From Hanleya hanleyi (taxonomy: Eukaryota; Mollusca; Polyplacophora; Lepidopleurida; Hanleyidae), in the NCBI GenBank assembly GCA_036873755.1, contig JAVTVY010037000.1:1-64000 (forward strand): a DNA stretch of 64,000 bases, written 5' to 3'. Under the pieces are notes generated by a model that was not told where the DNA came from, ran no database searches, and saw only the letters and a program-made list of their open reading frames with translations. The position numbers were made by a program, and so were the translations under genes. Positions 24,345-35,289 of the stretch are shown here, piece by piece (positions within the stretch are counted from its first letter, which is position 1; each line of letters starts with the position of its first letter).

Positions 24345-26605
24345 TTTCAATTTTATTCGGAAGAATATGTTCGTTCAGGGATCTACATGCATGAATCTAT
24401 AGAACAAACATAAAAAACATCCGCCTTGACGGCATGACGGCATTATAACTCGCACTGTTATAGCATTGGAAATTTTCACGACAAGAAAGTAGTACTAGGT
24501 GTCTATATAGACCAATTTGCCCTATATCTTTAACATGAGCAGCTGCATTTTTTTCACCTCAATAAGCTGACGGTGAGCCAGGTGACCTAGGGTCAGCAAA
24601 CTAGGTCAACAGCTTTTCGCTGATGAAGAAGTACCACATGCAATAATTACGTAAGTGAGTGCCTAAGGGTTAGTGGGGTGAGTGAGCGAGCTAGGGAGGA
24701 AGGATGATTAAGTGAGCATGAGAGAGCGACGGTGAGTTAGCGAGGGTGAGATATTTAGAGAGGGCGTAGGGGCGAGTGAGTGTTTGATGGGAGTGAGAAT
24801 GAATATGTGAGTGAATGAGTGAGTAACACACACATACTGTATAAATATTTCTTTCATATATCTGTGCTACAAGTTTACCTCCTTTGCCAGAAAAAAATAG
24901 CCATTCTTTCATTTTATGCACCTGGGATACATCATACTCTAGATAACGACTTGACAACGTATATCGTATGGATTAAGAATACTGATCAGCAATACGGATT
25001 TGATATTTTTAGAACATCATGATGTCTTGCTGGCATCATTGAAAACTGTTGACCGCTTCTGTCTTGCAGGATATTAGCCTAGTTTTATGTATACTATGAT
25101 TTACCATTTTAATTTGAGGCTAATGTTATTATATGAATAAGGCCTTTGGATAATGGACGCGGAAATTCTTTAATGGACGACGGCTGAATATTGAATGACG
25201 GACTAGACGCTTGTATATTAATTTAATGGCTAAAGCGAGGGCGAGGAGGAGGAGTAGAAAGACGAATCAGGTTGAAGGATACAGCCTGGAAGGTACAAAC
25301 CGGAAGGTACATGTACAAGCTAAAGGGTACAGGTGCAGGCTGAAGGATACAGGTACAGCTCGAAGGATATAGGTACAGGCGGAAGGGCACAGGTACAGGC
25401 TGAATGATAGAGGTACAGGCTCAATGGCACAGGTATAGGTGGAAGGGCACAGGTACAGGCTCAATGGCACAGGTACAGGTGGAAGGGCACAGGTACAGGC
25501 TCAATGGCACAGGTACGGGCTGAATGATACAGGTAAAGGCAAAAGGGTACAGGCCAAATGGTAGTGGTACCGGTTGAAGGATACAGGTACAAACTCAATG
25601 GCACAGGTACAGGTGGAAGGGCACAGGTACAGGCTCAATGGCACAGGTACGGGCTGAATGACACAGGTACAGACTAAAGGGTACAGGTATAGGCTGAATG
25701 ACAAAGGTACAGACTGAATGGCACAGGTACAGACTAAAGGGTACAGTTACAGGCGGAAGGCACAGGTACGGGTTGAATGGTACAGGTAAAGGCAATTGGG
25801 TGCAGGTTAAAGTGTAGAGATACAGGTTAAATGATACAGATACAGGCTGAAGGATAGAGGTACAGGCTGCAGTCAGAGCCTTCCCTAAAATGTGTTGTAA
25901 CTGTACCTTATATAACGACTAGGAAATTTATATGGATTTGGGAATGTCTGCGATAATGAACACCATTATGTCCGGATGACATGTTGATCACTTTTGTCCT
26001 TATTTTTTCTGTACCTGTAGAATACAATATGAGTGTGACTCTCTCATTCACTCACCCCTACTCAGTCGCACACTCACTTATTCACTCACACATTCATTGT
26101 CACTTCCATCACACACTCACTCACCACTACTCCCTCCCTAAATATCGCACCGTCACCAAGTCATCGTCAATCTCTCACTCGCACTCACTCACGTTCTCTC
26201 ACTCGCTCATTCACCCAACTCACCCACCCTCAGCCACCTACGGTCCCACCCTCAGCCACCTACGGTCCCACCCTCAGTCAGTCATGACTAACTCACTGTC
26301 TCCATCACATGGTATTTCATTCGAGGAAAGGTGCTGGTCTAGTTTCATGACCATAGGTCACCGGGCTGGCGGTCACATTCTTGGGGTGAGAATATGCAGC
26401 TCCCCATATTATTAGAGATAGAGCAAATTGGCCTATAGAGACACCTTGTACTACTTCCGTGTGGTGGAAACTCCCACCTATATAACAGTGTGAATTATAA
26501 TGGCGCCATGCCTTTTCGGAGGTTTTCCACGGCTAATTCCACTTCTAAAGGTGCATGCACGCTGATCCTAAAATGAACAAATTGTATCTAATAAATCCAC
26601 CGAAG
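24345..26605. mobile_element. 2.2-kb foldback element with inverted arms and mirrored simple repeats
   Basis: About 24365-24850 and 26035-26585 are diverged inverted copies. Matching words on opposite strands include CATTATAACTCGCACTGTTATA, GTAGTACTAGGTGTCTATA, CCAATTTGCCCTATA and GCAGCTGC/GCAGCTCC. A degenerate (GAGT)n block (24655-24830) faces a degenerate (CACT)n block (26037-26290). The central part holds the 20-bp minisatellite 25265-25865. No coding sequence was recognised. The exact ends and target duplication are not resolved. Confidence 0.65.
25265..25865. repeat. Minisatellite, about 20-bp unit, about 30 copies
   Basis: Tandem variants of AGGTACAGGCTGAATGGCAC. Units alternate between GGCTCAAT, GGTGGAAG and GACTAAAG versions, with a longer repeat of the alternation at 25435-25520 and 25590-25660. 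The apparent Leu/Cys/Tyr/Pro-rich minus-strand ORFs (CTC/VPV/LSLYL repeats) are translations of this array. Confidence 0.95.
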
Positions 26606-26814
26606 TGTAGCTCAAAAGTTAAGGCGTGTACTGGAACATATCTTTGAAACTTGTAAAGTTTGAGTCGTATAACTTTCTCCATTCAATTCATATAAACATT
26701 TCGGAAAATTTTAAATATACACAGTTATACGATACCATTTGTTTGGTACCTCCAGCTATTGCCGAACGTGAGATATCGCTGACACGAAAACACGGGTCCT
26801 CTATCCGTACGAGT

Positions 26815-26885
26815 GAGTGAGTGAATAGAATTTAACGTCGCTTTCAACAATATTTCAGCTATATCTCGAGGAACCAACTAAGCAA
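26815..26885 (-). repeat. SINE/LINE tail fragment
   Basis: GAGTGAGTGAATAGAATTTA, then ACGTCGCTTTCAACAATATTTCAGCTATATC, is the common tail reversed. It is only the 3' end of an element. Confidence 0.7.
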
Positions 26886-27113
26886 ACATTATAGGCACAG
26901 ACTAGAGACACAATATGCCTTTTTGTTTCTACTTCGTCGAATTAAACCCATGAAAACCCATATTTTTTGGTGAACGGTAGTTATTGGGCGAAGTGTGTGA
27001 AAGCGTCCTGGGCCATATACTGTAAGGATATGCCAGGATGTAGAGAGGCAATATATACACAATTCGAAAGGTATTGATCAGGAGAGTGTCTTAGACCTAT
27101 ACTGGTTCTACCT

Positions 27114-27309
27114 AAAATAATTAGATCGGAAATTCAATCTATCAGATTGGAATTAGTGACCAATCTATTCGATTGAATATTCCATCTATTAGATTGAAAA
27201 TTTCAATCTATTCTGTCTACAACAGATTCATTTTGTCGTTTTCAATCTATTAGATTGAATATTTTCAATCCAATAAAAGATTGGTCACTAATTTCAATCT
27301 AATTATTTT
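27114..27309. mobile_element. Palindromic MITE, 196 bp
   Basis: The outer ends AAAATAATTAGAT (27114-) and ATCTAATTATTTT (-27309) are inverted. TTAGTGACCAATCT and AGATTGGTCACTAA form an inner pair. The short palindrome TCAATCTATTAGATTGAA is repeated inside. The whole sequence can fold on itself. There is no coding capacity. Confidence 0.75.
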
Positions 27310-28007
27310 GGAGGGTTCGGTCCCGGTGGTGGGGAGAAGTTCAGATTACACAAGTGTGTGATCAACATGCACTATAGACCACATAAAATCAGTGCAGAAC
27401 TTGGGGTTGTAAAAACGAGCAGCATATCCTGCATTCAGTAGCTAGCCGTCATCCACATTGCCTTTTCCAATACATGGGTGACCTTGAATTGAATAACCGT
27501 GAACTATATAAAAGCTAGCTATTCTGCCATGAGACTAATAGTCGAGACTCATACAAATTAACGTGATATATATTATAATATGTTTTATTGTTGAAAAAAT
27601 ATTGCGTGTAAAATCTGGGACTAGTATCCCTGATAAAATAAATACAGTTCCGAGATAATATAGACGTCCATATAATTGTCGAGTTGCGGGTGGTTGATAG
27701 GTGTCCGGTGGGCACGGGTTCCTGCATCCTCGCTAACACCAGGGGTATCTCTATCCTAGATGTTCGCCTTTGGCTCACAAATAGAAACCGCGACGTGATG
27801 AAGATGGAATTCCTGTTGCTTCAATGCATTTTGCTGAGAAGCAACAAGACTTTGATAATGTGTTGTCTAGCATTGTAAAATCACTTGTCCTCATGCACCA
27901 TGTAAACGTCTTGCATGTCTGTGTTTTGCGTGCTGTCCTCAGTGTGTTATAGGGTGGATGGATGGTGTCTGATTCCATGCTGCTTCAAAGATGTCTTCTT
28001 TAAAGTA

Positions 28008-28167
28008 CACGCTTAAAACTAAAGTGTTGCAACTTACTCGTAAAGTGTTGACTAACCCTTTAAGTGTGGCCACAGAGACTGCTCTTTAAGTGTTTTCCCT
28101 GTGGACACACTTAAAGGGTTATTTCAACACTTTACGAGTAAGTTTCAACACTTTAGTTTTAAGCGTG
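28008..28167. mobile_element. Palindromic MITE, 160 bp, arms of about 60 bp
   Basis: CACGCTTAAAACTAAAGTGT, then TACTCGTAAAGTGTTGA and CCCTTTAAGTGTG, on the left are matched by CACACTTAAAGGG...CGTG on the right, nearly perfectly. It is a strong hairpin with a ~38-nt loop and no coding sequence. Confidence 0.85.
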
Positions 28168-28194
28168 CAGCAGGAACGCAGCTTGGCTGGGTGG

Positions 28195-28278
28195 TGCTTA
28201 GTTGGCTTGTCGCGATATGACTGAAATAATGTTGAAAGCGACGTTATAAACTATTCACTCACTCACTCACTCACTCAT
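28195..28278 (+). repeat. SINE/LINE tail with (ACTC)n end
   Basis: CGCGATATGACTGAAATAAT, then GTTGAAAGCGACGTTATAAA and CTATTCACTCACTCACTC, gives the shared tail in forward orientation ending in an ACTC microsatellite. Confidence 0.8.
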
Positions 28279-28340
28279 TGTCGAGTTAATCATATATATA
28301 TTTACTCGACCAGCTAAACCTATCCCATATCTGGGAAAAC

Positions 28341-29135
28341 ATGGGATGTCGAAATCAAAAGAAATCTCTAGTCTTTGCTAAAGAACAGCTAAAGAAAATC
28401 TTCATTGAGATTTGGCAAAGGGAGCTAGATAACTCTAGCAAACTGGAAGTATACAAACAAATTAAAAATAGTTATACAGCGGAAATGAACATACTCACCA
28501 TCCCTAACAAGAAACACCGTGCTGCCATGGTTCAATTGCGCATTAGTGCACACAGGTTAAACATTGAACGTGGAAGATACTTAAAAGATTCAGTTGGAGC
28601 AAGACTGTGTAAAGAATGTCAGGTAATTGACAGCGAAGAACACTTCCTGTTAAACTGTCACAAATTCAACGGAGAAAGGGGTGCACTAATGTCTACTGTA
28701 AACCCCTATATAGATTGTCTTTTAAGCAGGCCTACAGATCACGAGTTATTCCTGTTCCTGCTGTCTGGTAGAAATCCTGTGATAACTAAAGAAGTAGCCA
28801 GATATTCTTATATATGTTTTAATGTACAGCAGTCTTAGCCCATGTATGACATCACAAGTATAACCCAAGGCATCCACGAGAACGCTAAATCATCAGTGAT
28901 GTATTCAAATGTATTTTGTTGTCTTTGTTTATATTGTCTGTGATATTGTCTGTGATGGTTTCATATTGTTTTTATGTTTCTTGTATGATGTTTCTTTTAA
29001 TGTCCTATTGTTTTAGTGTCTTAATTGTTTTGTCTTAATGTACTCATGTTATATTTGTTTTAATGTATGTCTTAATGTATATGCATTTTAGTCCTATGGA
29101 CAAAACTGAGCAATAAATCTATCTATCTATCTATA
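28341..29135 (+). mobile_element. LINE 3' end: C-terminal part of reverse-transcriptase ORF, 3' UTR, (ATCT)n tail
   Basis: 28341-28838 is open for 165 codons. It resembles the C-terminus of non-LTR retrotransposon polyproteins: LRISAHRLNIERGRY followed by a CCHC knuckle, Cys90-x2-Cys93-x7-His101-x4-Cys106 (LCKECQ...EEHFLLNC). The ATG is arbitrary; the frame is the remnant of a longer ORF whose polymerase domain is missing (5' truncation, normal for LINEs). About 290 bp of AT-rich 3' UTR follow, ending AATAAATCTATCTATCTATC. It is not a host gene. Confidence 0.85.
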
Positions 29136-29225
29136 TATCCAAGGCCAAGATGTGGATTGAAGGAAAATAGTACTGTGAAGTGTTGATCTGGAGTCGATTG
29201 GAATGAGTTTGCAGATCGTGATACC

Positions 29226-29668
29226 TTAAGGATGTCTGCTGGTGGTTTTTGACTTTGGCAGCCATTTTGTCTGTTTTTCTATCGGGTTATCTCCCTTCCC
29301 TAGGTTAAGAGATGGGGATTTCCTTTAAAAGCCTTCTAGCCGAGAATTTTGCACAGCAACATCCATCCAATTTGCTAAATTTTGATAGACATTGTGATTA
29401 TCTGCAAACAGTTAGAATATAAGAAAAAGTTAAATACTATTTATATGAATTTTTCATGAATATGCTTCAAAACTAGGGCTATTCCCTATGCTTTCTAGGT
29501 TATCAAATTGAGCATAGGGCAGTCCACTTAATGTTGCCTACAGCTAAAAATGCACACCAACCTATATTTTTTTCTTTGTTTTTCCTCATATTACACAATT
29601 ATGAATGCAACAACACACATTATTCAAAAAGTTAATTACTTTGATTTACCACCAGCGGACATCCTTAA
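29226..29668. mobile_element. 443-bp inverted-repeat element, copy 1, flanked by TTAA
   Basis: The ends GGATGTCTGCTGGTGG and CCACCAGCGGACATCC are inverted. TTAA stands outside both ends (29226-29229 and 29665-29668). A nearly identical copy lies at 39338-39790. TTAA duplications suggest a piggyBac- or Kolobok-type element; no transposase is present. The small ORF at 29550-29813 straddles its right end and is not a gene. Confidence 0.8.
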
Positions 29669-32484
29669 ACTACCAAAGTATTGCCAAGCGTATCTACAAT
29701 GTATGTCATCTTTCTTCTGTATATTTCAATTTGCAAAGCATATACCAGCATGTGTTTTTTTTTTAAATAATAGTGTCATCGCATGGTACGGGGTTTGTAA
29801 CAGAAGACAATGATTTCACATTGGGCGTACAGTCACGATCTATATCTCATTGGACAGCTCTCACAAATGGGGGTGCCATGAAGTTTGTTGGTGCTGGATG
29901 AGGGCACGTAAACCATTGAGCACGAAATTTACTGCACATTTTATCCTTTATTCTCTTTCCCGTACGGCTGTACATGTACTTCCAAAATTGTGAAATATTA
30001 AATCGGTGATCTTTATTCGTAATTATGAATTACAATGTGACCTATATGCCTACCCAGCGGGCTATTTCATCGCTAGCAGAGTATAAATCCAAAACCAGAC
30101 GATGGAAATCACGAAAAAAAAAATGTATTGAACCGTGCAACATAATAATTTAACCCGGAGCTCCCGATATAGCAGTAATCACCGCGCACTAGACTTGCCA
30201 GGCGTGTATGCCAGTTCCAATAATTCCCATTCTCGCATACCAAAGCCAAATGCATGTCGTTATAGGACTTCAGTTAACTCATCTCGTTAGGTTGTGTTCT
30301 TATAATGATACTTTATGCTTATTTACTCTGTGACATTTCCTATCGACGAGTTTGGTCCATGGAGTTCTGCTTGGAGGCAATGAAAGCATGCATATTTACG
30401 CCAAGGCTCACCCAGGATGGCAAAGCCTTTCACTCCATCGACAATGAGTAGTTCCCCTCACCATCCTTCGTATGCTTAAATATGGAGAAGCCCATATGAT
30501 TAGCCTTCTTTCATATATCTTTAGATGTTGGCAAAGTTTCTATTAATGTGAGCATAATAGTCATGTCTTTAAATATAACAAATACAGATATATAATGCAC
30601 ACACTATTGCATCTCGATCAGTTTGGTCCTCTCAATAAGCACAGGAATATTATAATATTAAAAAAAAATCTTTAAATCACACTGTGAACGTGGGAACAAG
30701 AAGAAGATCAAAGCCAACACCTGGACTGGAACATAGTGTAGGCATGTAGGACCTGTATGCTAATTGTACTGTCTTGGTAATTTTGAGTACCGTATTCAAC
30801 TTGTTTACGCATCCAACTTGTTTTAAGCATTCAACTTTAGCTTATTCATTTGACTTGTAGATGGATCTAATTATATAATGGCTAAATCAACAGCAAATTC
30901 ATCTACGAATTTTTCAGCCTCTTCGGTTAGAGTACTTGATTACCGTTGGATGGAATCAAGTATGACCTATAAATCGATCAGCATGTTTGAGAGTAACATG
31001 TTTGTGGTTACGGTAATTCCCCTAATAATTCAATCACCGGAAGTTCACTTTGCAACTCTGTTATTCAAACACAGAGAAAAAGTAACATCCCAATTCTGCA
31101 TTCAAATTGAAGAAAAGTCATATAATGACAAAATGTGACACTTTTTAGCTGGCGCCATGAAGAATATTGCCATATAAGCCATATTTGCTGCACTTCCGGT
31201 GATCGAATTATTAGGAGCCATTTTTAATATCTGGTAAACAGACATCTTATCCTTTTATATATTTGAACATTTTATCTGTTGTCTGATGTTTGTAGTTCGG
31301 TAGATATGTTTGTAATATGTATGTATGCATGGTTGCGTTTTAGCCCAGCTAGGCACATATTACGCAAATAAACTATATTCTTCTTATCCTCGTGTTCACC
31401 ATAATAAAATAGCATGGCCTTATTACGTGTATAGGCTAATTATAACTCAGTGACGTCCAAGGGCAAGGGGAAACACCTTCACGTGAGGTATATCCGACTG
31501 TGAACTATGTGAGTCACATGCTCTTTTTTAGAAGTAAACACTTTTGATCGATTAAAGTTCTAGTTATACGTCGTAGTATGACGCGTAAACGATAGTCTAC
31601 CTATAACCACCACGTACCCACCTACAAGGCAGTGAATAATCATATATACTCATGCACACACTCGCTATACCTTCAACCATATATGGAATGATGTTAATAT
31701 ATGGGACATCACGTTGTTAATGTATGTTGCTAAACTTTTGGACATAAATCATGTTGTTATAGTATATTAGTAGAAAAGGTGCGTTTCGCCGGTGAGACGG
31801 ATATGTTTTCCTCCTAAGTCAAAAATCGGGAATTCTGATTCCGGACATTAAACTATACATGCTGAGGGTACACCTATTGATATTTTGGCGACACGTTATT
31901 AAAGTAATAGATATGAACTATTTCTTCGAAACAGTAACCCATTACGCCTCAGTATATCGGTAGTGGGAAAACGAGAGCCTTGAAACACAGGTTGAGGCTG
32001 AAGGGGCGGAGCAGGGACAGGCGGATGAGTTGTAATACCATTTCGGCGATTTTGATCATGGTGCAGAAAGTGAGAAATGCGAATAATGTATATTTCATAG
32101 AGTAGTGCAGTCTAATTTCGTCAAATTAAATCCATTTCTCTAGCAGATAACCTGTTTTACTTTTAATTCCCGATAGAACGAATTCAATCGCTGATCCCAA
32201 AAATTATTTTGTGGAATTTTAAATTATTCATCTGATGTACTATAAGAGCTTTTACAAAATGAAAGGGTTACATGAAATATAACATGAGAAAAACGCAGTC
32301 TAGGTAAACCAAGATGGTAAATCAGGGGAATACCATCTAGACTTAACGCTATGAAAACTAGCAGTAAATAATTATCTGAAGATTGGTTTCTGCATGAACT
32401 TCTAGTCCCTGCAACTTCTCTATTCATTGAATTTTCTCACTTCCAGTAGGTCCCACCGCTGTCATTGCAAATGGATGGTGTAGG
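29669..32484. other. Intergenic DNA, no gene recognised
   Basis: AT-rich. The 86-codon ORF at 30878-31138 has no family resemblance. 31230-31390 (ending AATAAACTATATTCTTCTTA) looks like a retroelement 3' UTR with a (CTT) tail, but no coding part is present. Confidence 0.5.
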
Positions 32485-33145
32485 AGTGAGTGAATATGAT
32501 TTAACGTCGCTTTCAACACTCTTTCAGTCATATCACGACGTTTGGTTCCTATTCCTTTTCACACCAGGAAACCACACGGGTAGGGTCCTATTCCTTTTAA
32601 CACCCGGGTGAGTAATTGAGTGAATATGATTTAACGTCGGTTTCAACAATATTTCAGTTATATAACGACGTTTGGTTCCTATTCCTTTTCACACCAGGAA
32701 ACCACACGAGTAGGGTCCTATTCCTTTCAACACCCGGGTGAGTGACTGAGTGAATATGATTTAACGTCGCTTCAACACTATTTCAGTCATATCACGACGT
32801 TTGGTTCCTATTCCTTTCACACCAGGAAACCACACGGGTAGGGTCCTATTCACCCAGGTGAGTAATTGAGTGAATATGATTTAACGTCGGTTTCAACACC
32901 ATTTCAGTCATATCACGACGTTTGGTTCCTATTCATTTTGACAGCCGGAAACCACACTGGTATGGTCCTATTCCTTTTCACACCTGGGAACCCACGGATG
33001 GGGTCCAATTCCTTTTAACACCCGGGAACCCCTATGGGCGCCCCAGTAGTCGCCTCTTACGACAAGCTCTCCGAGGGTCTGAGGCGTATTTTTACCATGA
33101 CCTGGAATGTGCACAACGAAACCATATGTCAATCCCCGGGAGTTG
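32485..33145 (-). repeat. Cluster of SINE tails, four tandem copies of about 125 bp plus one SINE body
   Basis: GAGTGAATATGATTTAACGT, then CG..TTCAACACTATTTCAGTC and ATATCACGACGTTTGGTTCC, then ATTCCTTTTCACACC and a CCCGGGTGAGT junction, recur from about 32485, 32608, 32737 and 32865. The last copy continues into the family body (GTCGCCTCTTACGACAAGCT, about 33050-33070). The tandem form suggests unequal exchange rather than separate insertions. Confidence 0.8.
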
Positions 33146-33514
33146 GAGAGAGATCCAAAGAGCTTTTAGGAGATCCGCTGTGCTCCAGAGAGGTTGCAGC
33201 GCGCTCCAGATAGCCCTGAAACCCTGAAAGGGCCTCATAGCTCGAGGAATTCCATGGAGGTTCGAGGACCCCAAGAGAGCTCCGGGAAGCTGCGGAGGGC
33301 TTCATGGCCGCTCCAGAGAGTTCCGAGATAGAATATCACATACATAAATAAGCATGCAGTTATTATTCTTTATTCTTAAGAAAGGCATACGAGAAGAGAC
33401 ACCAACCATGGTTTATGTATGTGACGTATGTCCAATATGAACTAACCATGGTTTATGTATGTGACGTATGTTCAATATCATTGTCCAGCTCGTTTTAGTC
33501 AAGGAGACATTTGA

Positions 33515-33551
<37 letters not shown>

Positions 33552-33608
33552 CAGAGGATTAGATTCGATGTCGCGTTCAGCAATATTTCAGCTATATAGC
33601 GACAAGCA
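33515..33608 (-). repeat. SINE/LINE tail with (CTCT)n end
   Basis: The (GA)n run at about 33518-33551 is followed by ATGTCGCGTTCAGCAATATT and TCAGCTATATAGCGACAAG. On the minus strand this is the shared tail ending in a CT microsatellite, as at 61310-61375. Confidence 0.7.
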
Positions 33609-34209
33609 ATACCAAATTCTGTCAGTTACCAATCTATCATATATGTAACAATGAAACGTATCTGAATACAAAAGTACTGTGCGTCAGACAATATCTTTCG
33701 AGATTTTCTTGTGGTAGCCTCTGAAAGCAATCACGATGTCCATATACTTTTTTTTTTAACTTAGCAAAGGGGACCACAAACACGGCCTCAGAGTCCTAAA
33801 CAGAGTTGACTAGGCTAGAGGACCTCATAAACACCTAACAATGTATTTTTCTACCGGAACACCATTATCATTGCACAAAACCATTTTCTTAGATTTCTCA
33901 GTGAATTGACAACGATATGGTGCTAACATCTGAAGAATCCCACTGGTCATACTCCCGGGAGGAGCTTTCCAGACTTCCAAGTACCCGTGAAGGAGCACGA
34001 GAAAAGCATTCCGTCCTTAATTATGTTAAAGGTTATCCTCAGAAATATTGCTTTTCCCCCAGCAGCATAATATAAGCCATTAATATTAAGGTTTTAATTG
34101 ACAAGGTCTGGTCATTTAAATCAGTAATTTACAATGGCACAATAGCCAATTCATTTAAGGGTAAAATTTGTAATCACATATATTACTCTATTCTCCCCAC
34201 AGCAGAATG

Positions 34210-35060
34210 CATTGGGGGTACTGAACAATTCCAGAGCGTATTTTTTTCAGAGCGGCACTTTCCGCCGTTATTACGGAAACGAAAGATGTGACGGACTCAT
34301 TTCGTCGTCTCAAATACTGATTTTTCTCTTTACAACAAAATGTAATGGTACAATGGAAAACTTAATATCATCTTTCTTCCAAGCGGCAGTTTCAAACGTC
34401 ACAATGAAGACCGTCTTCGTTAGAGCGTCACTTTGCATCGTCACAATGAACTCAATCGTGATTAAAGTACAATTTCTCATCACAAATATTACCGTATTTA
34501 TTTTCCATACAGCAGAATGCATCAGCACAATGAAAAATTTAATATCCACTTTCTTGAAAATGGCAGTATGCAATGTCACGTGAGAACATTATTTCTTGTG
34601 AGCGGCACTTTGCAGCGTCACAATAAAATCCAATTGTGTTTAAGGCTTGACGTTTGTTTTCAGTGCAGCAGTTTGCAGCGTCACAATGAAGCTGATCGTG
34701 TTATGGTTTAATTTCTCATCACAAGTATTACTTAATTGTCGTACAGCAGAATGAACAGTTTAATATCCCCATTCTACAAGCCGCAGTATGCAGTGGGACA
34801 ATGAGGGCAGTCTTTCTTCAGAGCGGCACTTTGAGACGTCACAATGAAATCCAATCATGTTCAGGCCTTAATTCTCACCACTAATATTATTTTTTCTTCC
34901 ATACGGCAGAATGCAATAGCACAATGGAGATACTGTGTTTCTTCCAAGTGGCACTTTCCAACATCACAATGAAGACTTGTTTTCAGAGCAGCACTTTGCA
35001 GCGTCATAATAAATGCAATCGTTACAGATTACGGCTCAATTTCTCATCACAAATATACAT
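34210..35060. repeat. Irregular tandem array with the recurring words CAGCGTCACAATGAA and CAGCAGAATGCA
   Basis: Units of about 165-215 bp, each with GAGCGGCACTTTGCAGCGTC, ACAATGAA, TTTCTCATCACAAATATTA and CAGCAGAATGCA. Five diverged units begin near 34247, 34420, 34600, 34817 and 34984. The open frames here (34212-34583 and others) come from the repeat and match no protein. Confidence 0.75.
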
Positions 35061-35289
35061 TTTCTCTGTATGGCAGAATTCAACCACATGTACAGGTACC
35101 TCACTCCTCAACTCTGCGTTGAGGCTCAAACACATGTACCTCACTAAGCCTAAGCCGACCGACACTTGAACAGATATACCACCTCACTGCCAAACCTTGG
35201 CTTGACACTCAACCACATGTCATGCATGTAGTGGTACCTCACTACCTAATTTAGCTTGATGCTCAAGCACATGTACGGAACCTCACTCC

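Noticed and set aside
25267..25795. Minus-strand Leu/Tyr/Cys/Pro repeat ORFs (VPLSLYLCPS)
   Set aside because: Translation of the 20-bp minisatellite inside a foldback element; no start context or exon structure.
28341..28838. Host gene of 165 codons
   Set aside because: The sequence is a LINE C-terminus with a CCHC knuckle, followed by a 3' UTR and an ATCT tail.
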